From the NCBI GenBank assembly GCA_036406475.1, contig DASXBA010000070.1, forward strand, positions 1 through 11,973: a stretch of 11,973 nt of DNA, in the 5' to 3' direction. Position numbers and translations under genes: made by a program. A model generated the notes under the pieces. The model worked only from the letters and a program-made list of their open reading frames with translations, had not been told where the DNA came from and ran no database searches. Of the stretch, positions 11,961-11,973 are shown one piece after another (within the stretch, counting starts at the first letter, position 1; the number at the start of each line of letters is the position of its first letter). The stretch comes from DASXBA01 sp036406475 (GTDB lineage: Bacteria; Actinomycetota; Thermoleophilia; Solirubrobacterales; Thermoleophilaceae).

Positions 11961-11973
11961 TGAAAGAAAGGGG
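11961..11973 (+). repeat. Second copy of the REP-like left arm, cut by the window edge
   Basis: TGAAAGAAAGGGG at 11961-11973 is identical over 13 bases to 11897-11909, offset by 64 bp in the same orientation. The window ends within it, so whether the full palindrome follows is unknown. Confidence 0.6.

Noticed and set aside
10590..11963. 457-codon plus-strand frame opposite radA
   Set aside because: It mirrors a full-length, motif-complete radA. Its composition (Arg, His, Gly, Asp, Val rich) is typical of antisense frames in GC-rich genes, and no domain is visible.

Overview
The window is a GC-rich (roughly 70% by eye) bacterial chromosome segment. It is almost fully packed with housekeeping genes, nearly all on the minus strand. 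Gene content and order suggest a deep-branching actinobacterium, most likely Thermoleophilia (Solirubrobacterales or Gaiellales) or a Rubrobacter relative. This placement is inferred from carD lying next to ispD, a Firmicute-like SigH, weak or absent Shine-Dalgarno sequences and GC bias. No 16S or database comparison was possible.

Left end (1-2500). A fused PlsC-GpsA phospholipid enzyme runs off the left edge on the minus strand. Divergent from it is a plus-strand predicted membrane protein of unknown function (1157-1678). It converges with an NTF2/SnoaL-like protein (1675-2073), and the two share the palindrome CTAG as their stop codons. A tRNA-Thr(UGU) follows on the plus strand (2119-2191), then a 58-residue two-helix membrane protein on the minus strand (2201-2377).

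Core (2496-11852), read right to left on the minus strand: radA, disA, carD, ispD, a PHP-family phosphatase, ispF, an amidase-signature enzyme, cysS, rlmB, sigH. The run from ispD to rlmB is a tight operon. Its junctions are TGATG (ispD/PHP), ATGA (PHP/ispF), TGATG (ispF/amidase), a 1-nt gap (amidase/cysS) and TTGA (cysS/rlmB). sigH has its own promoter (TTGACA, 17 bp, CATACT) starting at the rlmB stop codon, and a leader of about 115 nt with two hairpins. The order closely matches the Bacillus radA-disA-...-ispD-ispF-...-cysS-...-rlmB-...-sigH region, with carD placed as in mycobacteria. The genes cover DNA recombination and c-di-AMP signalling (RadA, DisA), global control of transcription initiation (CarD), two MEP isoprenoid steps (IspD, IspF), Cys-tRNA charging, 23S rRNA methylation and an alternative sigma factor.

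Right end (11853-11973). There is no gene here. It holds a REP-like imperfect palindrome and a second copy of its left arm that runs into the window edge, which suggests a dispersed REP family.

I found no CRISPR array, prophage, toxin-antitoxin pair or other defence cluster. The notable points are the PlsC-GpsA fusion, the SigH-containing synteny block with its leader, a possible AUU start for carD, the PHP phosphatase inside the MEP operon, and the REP-like element.
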